Assembly (NCBI GenBank): GCA_019348445.1
Contig: JAHWJK010000006.1
Coordinates: 11,196 to 16,979 of the forward strand
DNA length: 5,784 bases
Direction: 5' to 3'
DNA from: Actinomycetota bacterium
Lineage (GTDB): Bacteria > Actinomycetota > CADDZG01 > WHSQ01
Shown here: in pieces, positions 5,651-5,784 of the stretch
How the letters are laid out: each line of letters starts with the position of its first letter
How positions within the stretch are numbered: position 1 is the first letter of the stretch
Made by a program: the position numbers and the translations under genes
Notes under the pieces: model-generated
Databases searched by the model: none
Told to the model about the DNA's origin: nothing
Seen by the model: only the letters and a program-made list of their open reading frames with translations

Positions 5651-5784
5651 TCAGGGCTGGCGATGGACCGGCTCGACGTCGAGCCCGAAAGCGGTCTTGT
5701 GGCCGTTGCCGCCCACGTCAACCCGCACGTCGTCCGGGTGGCCCGCGATGAAGTCTTCGACGAGATCATGTGCCTCCGCGTCCG
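5651..5784 (-). CDS. C-terminal end of an unrecognised protein (truncated at window edge)
   Basis: My reading of the minus strand gives 43 codons and a TGA stop at 5651-5653; the gene starts beyond the right edge. The visible tail is acidic and hydrophilic, with an Asp/Glu- and His-rich stretch (DAEAHDLVEDFIAGHPDD) followed by a glycine-rich segment (VDVGGNGHKTAFGLDVEPVH). I do not recognise the family. The evidence that it is a real gene is codon bias like its neighbours and the strong terminator 20 bases after its stop. Confidence 0.6.
   Translation of the reverse strand, partial: DAEAHDLVEDFIAGHPDDVRVDVGGNGHKTAFGLDVEPVHRQP

Noticed and set aside
1..5784. CRISPR array, tRNA or rRNA gene, insertion sequence or attachment site
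   Set aside because: No regularly spaced repeats, cloverleaf, rRNA-like stretch, transposase motif or terminal inverted repeats were found by eye.

Overview
The window reads as chromosomal DNA of a high-GC bacterium, most likely an actinomycetote, perhaps from an uncultured lineage. The pointers are strong G/C bias at third codon positions, GTG starts, probable leaderless genes, an actinobacterial-type CCA-adding enzyme with a C-terminal HD domain, and gene order. In mycobacteria and streptomycetes the CCA-adding enzyme gene (pcnA) lies divergent from a secreted DUF6049-type protein followed by murJ/mviN, in a block not far from oriC. The same arrangement seems to be present here, with extra genes between the two arms. 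No plasmid, phage, IS, CRISPR, tRNA or rRNA signal was seen.

Left arm (1-959): a truncated minus-strand gene encodes an exported protein with a signal peptide and a beta-rich domain, probably the DUF6049-type partner of MurJ. Upstream of it on the same strand lie a GC-rich hairpin and a 65-residue KGG-repeat stress protein. That small gene has a good Shine-Dalgarno sequence and a near-ideal general-stress (SigB/SigF-type) promoter, GTTT-N16-GGGTAG.

Centre (960-4293, plus strand): a complete stand-alone pilT-type retraction ATPase comes first. After an 83-base gap with small dyads and a probable leaderless promoter come the CCA-adding enzyme and a class I SAM methyltransferase joined to it by an ATGA stop/start overlap. 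The last two form a translationally coupled pair.

Right arm (4259-5784, minus strand): a 12-helix MFS transporter converges on the methyltransferase, and their coding ends overlap by 35 bases. Upstream of it a strong TTCG-loop intrinsic terminator closes the end of an unrecognised gene that enters from the right edge.

I see no convincing new multi-gene system. The most notable points are the stress-sigma promoter of the KGG gene, the insertion of an orphan pilT and a stress gene into a conserved tRNA-maturation/cell-envelope locus, the unusual Walker A loop of PilT, the cca-methyltransferase coupling, and the methyltransferase/transporter overlap.
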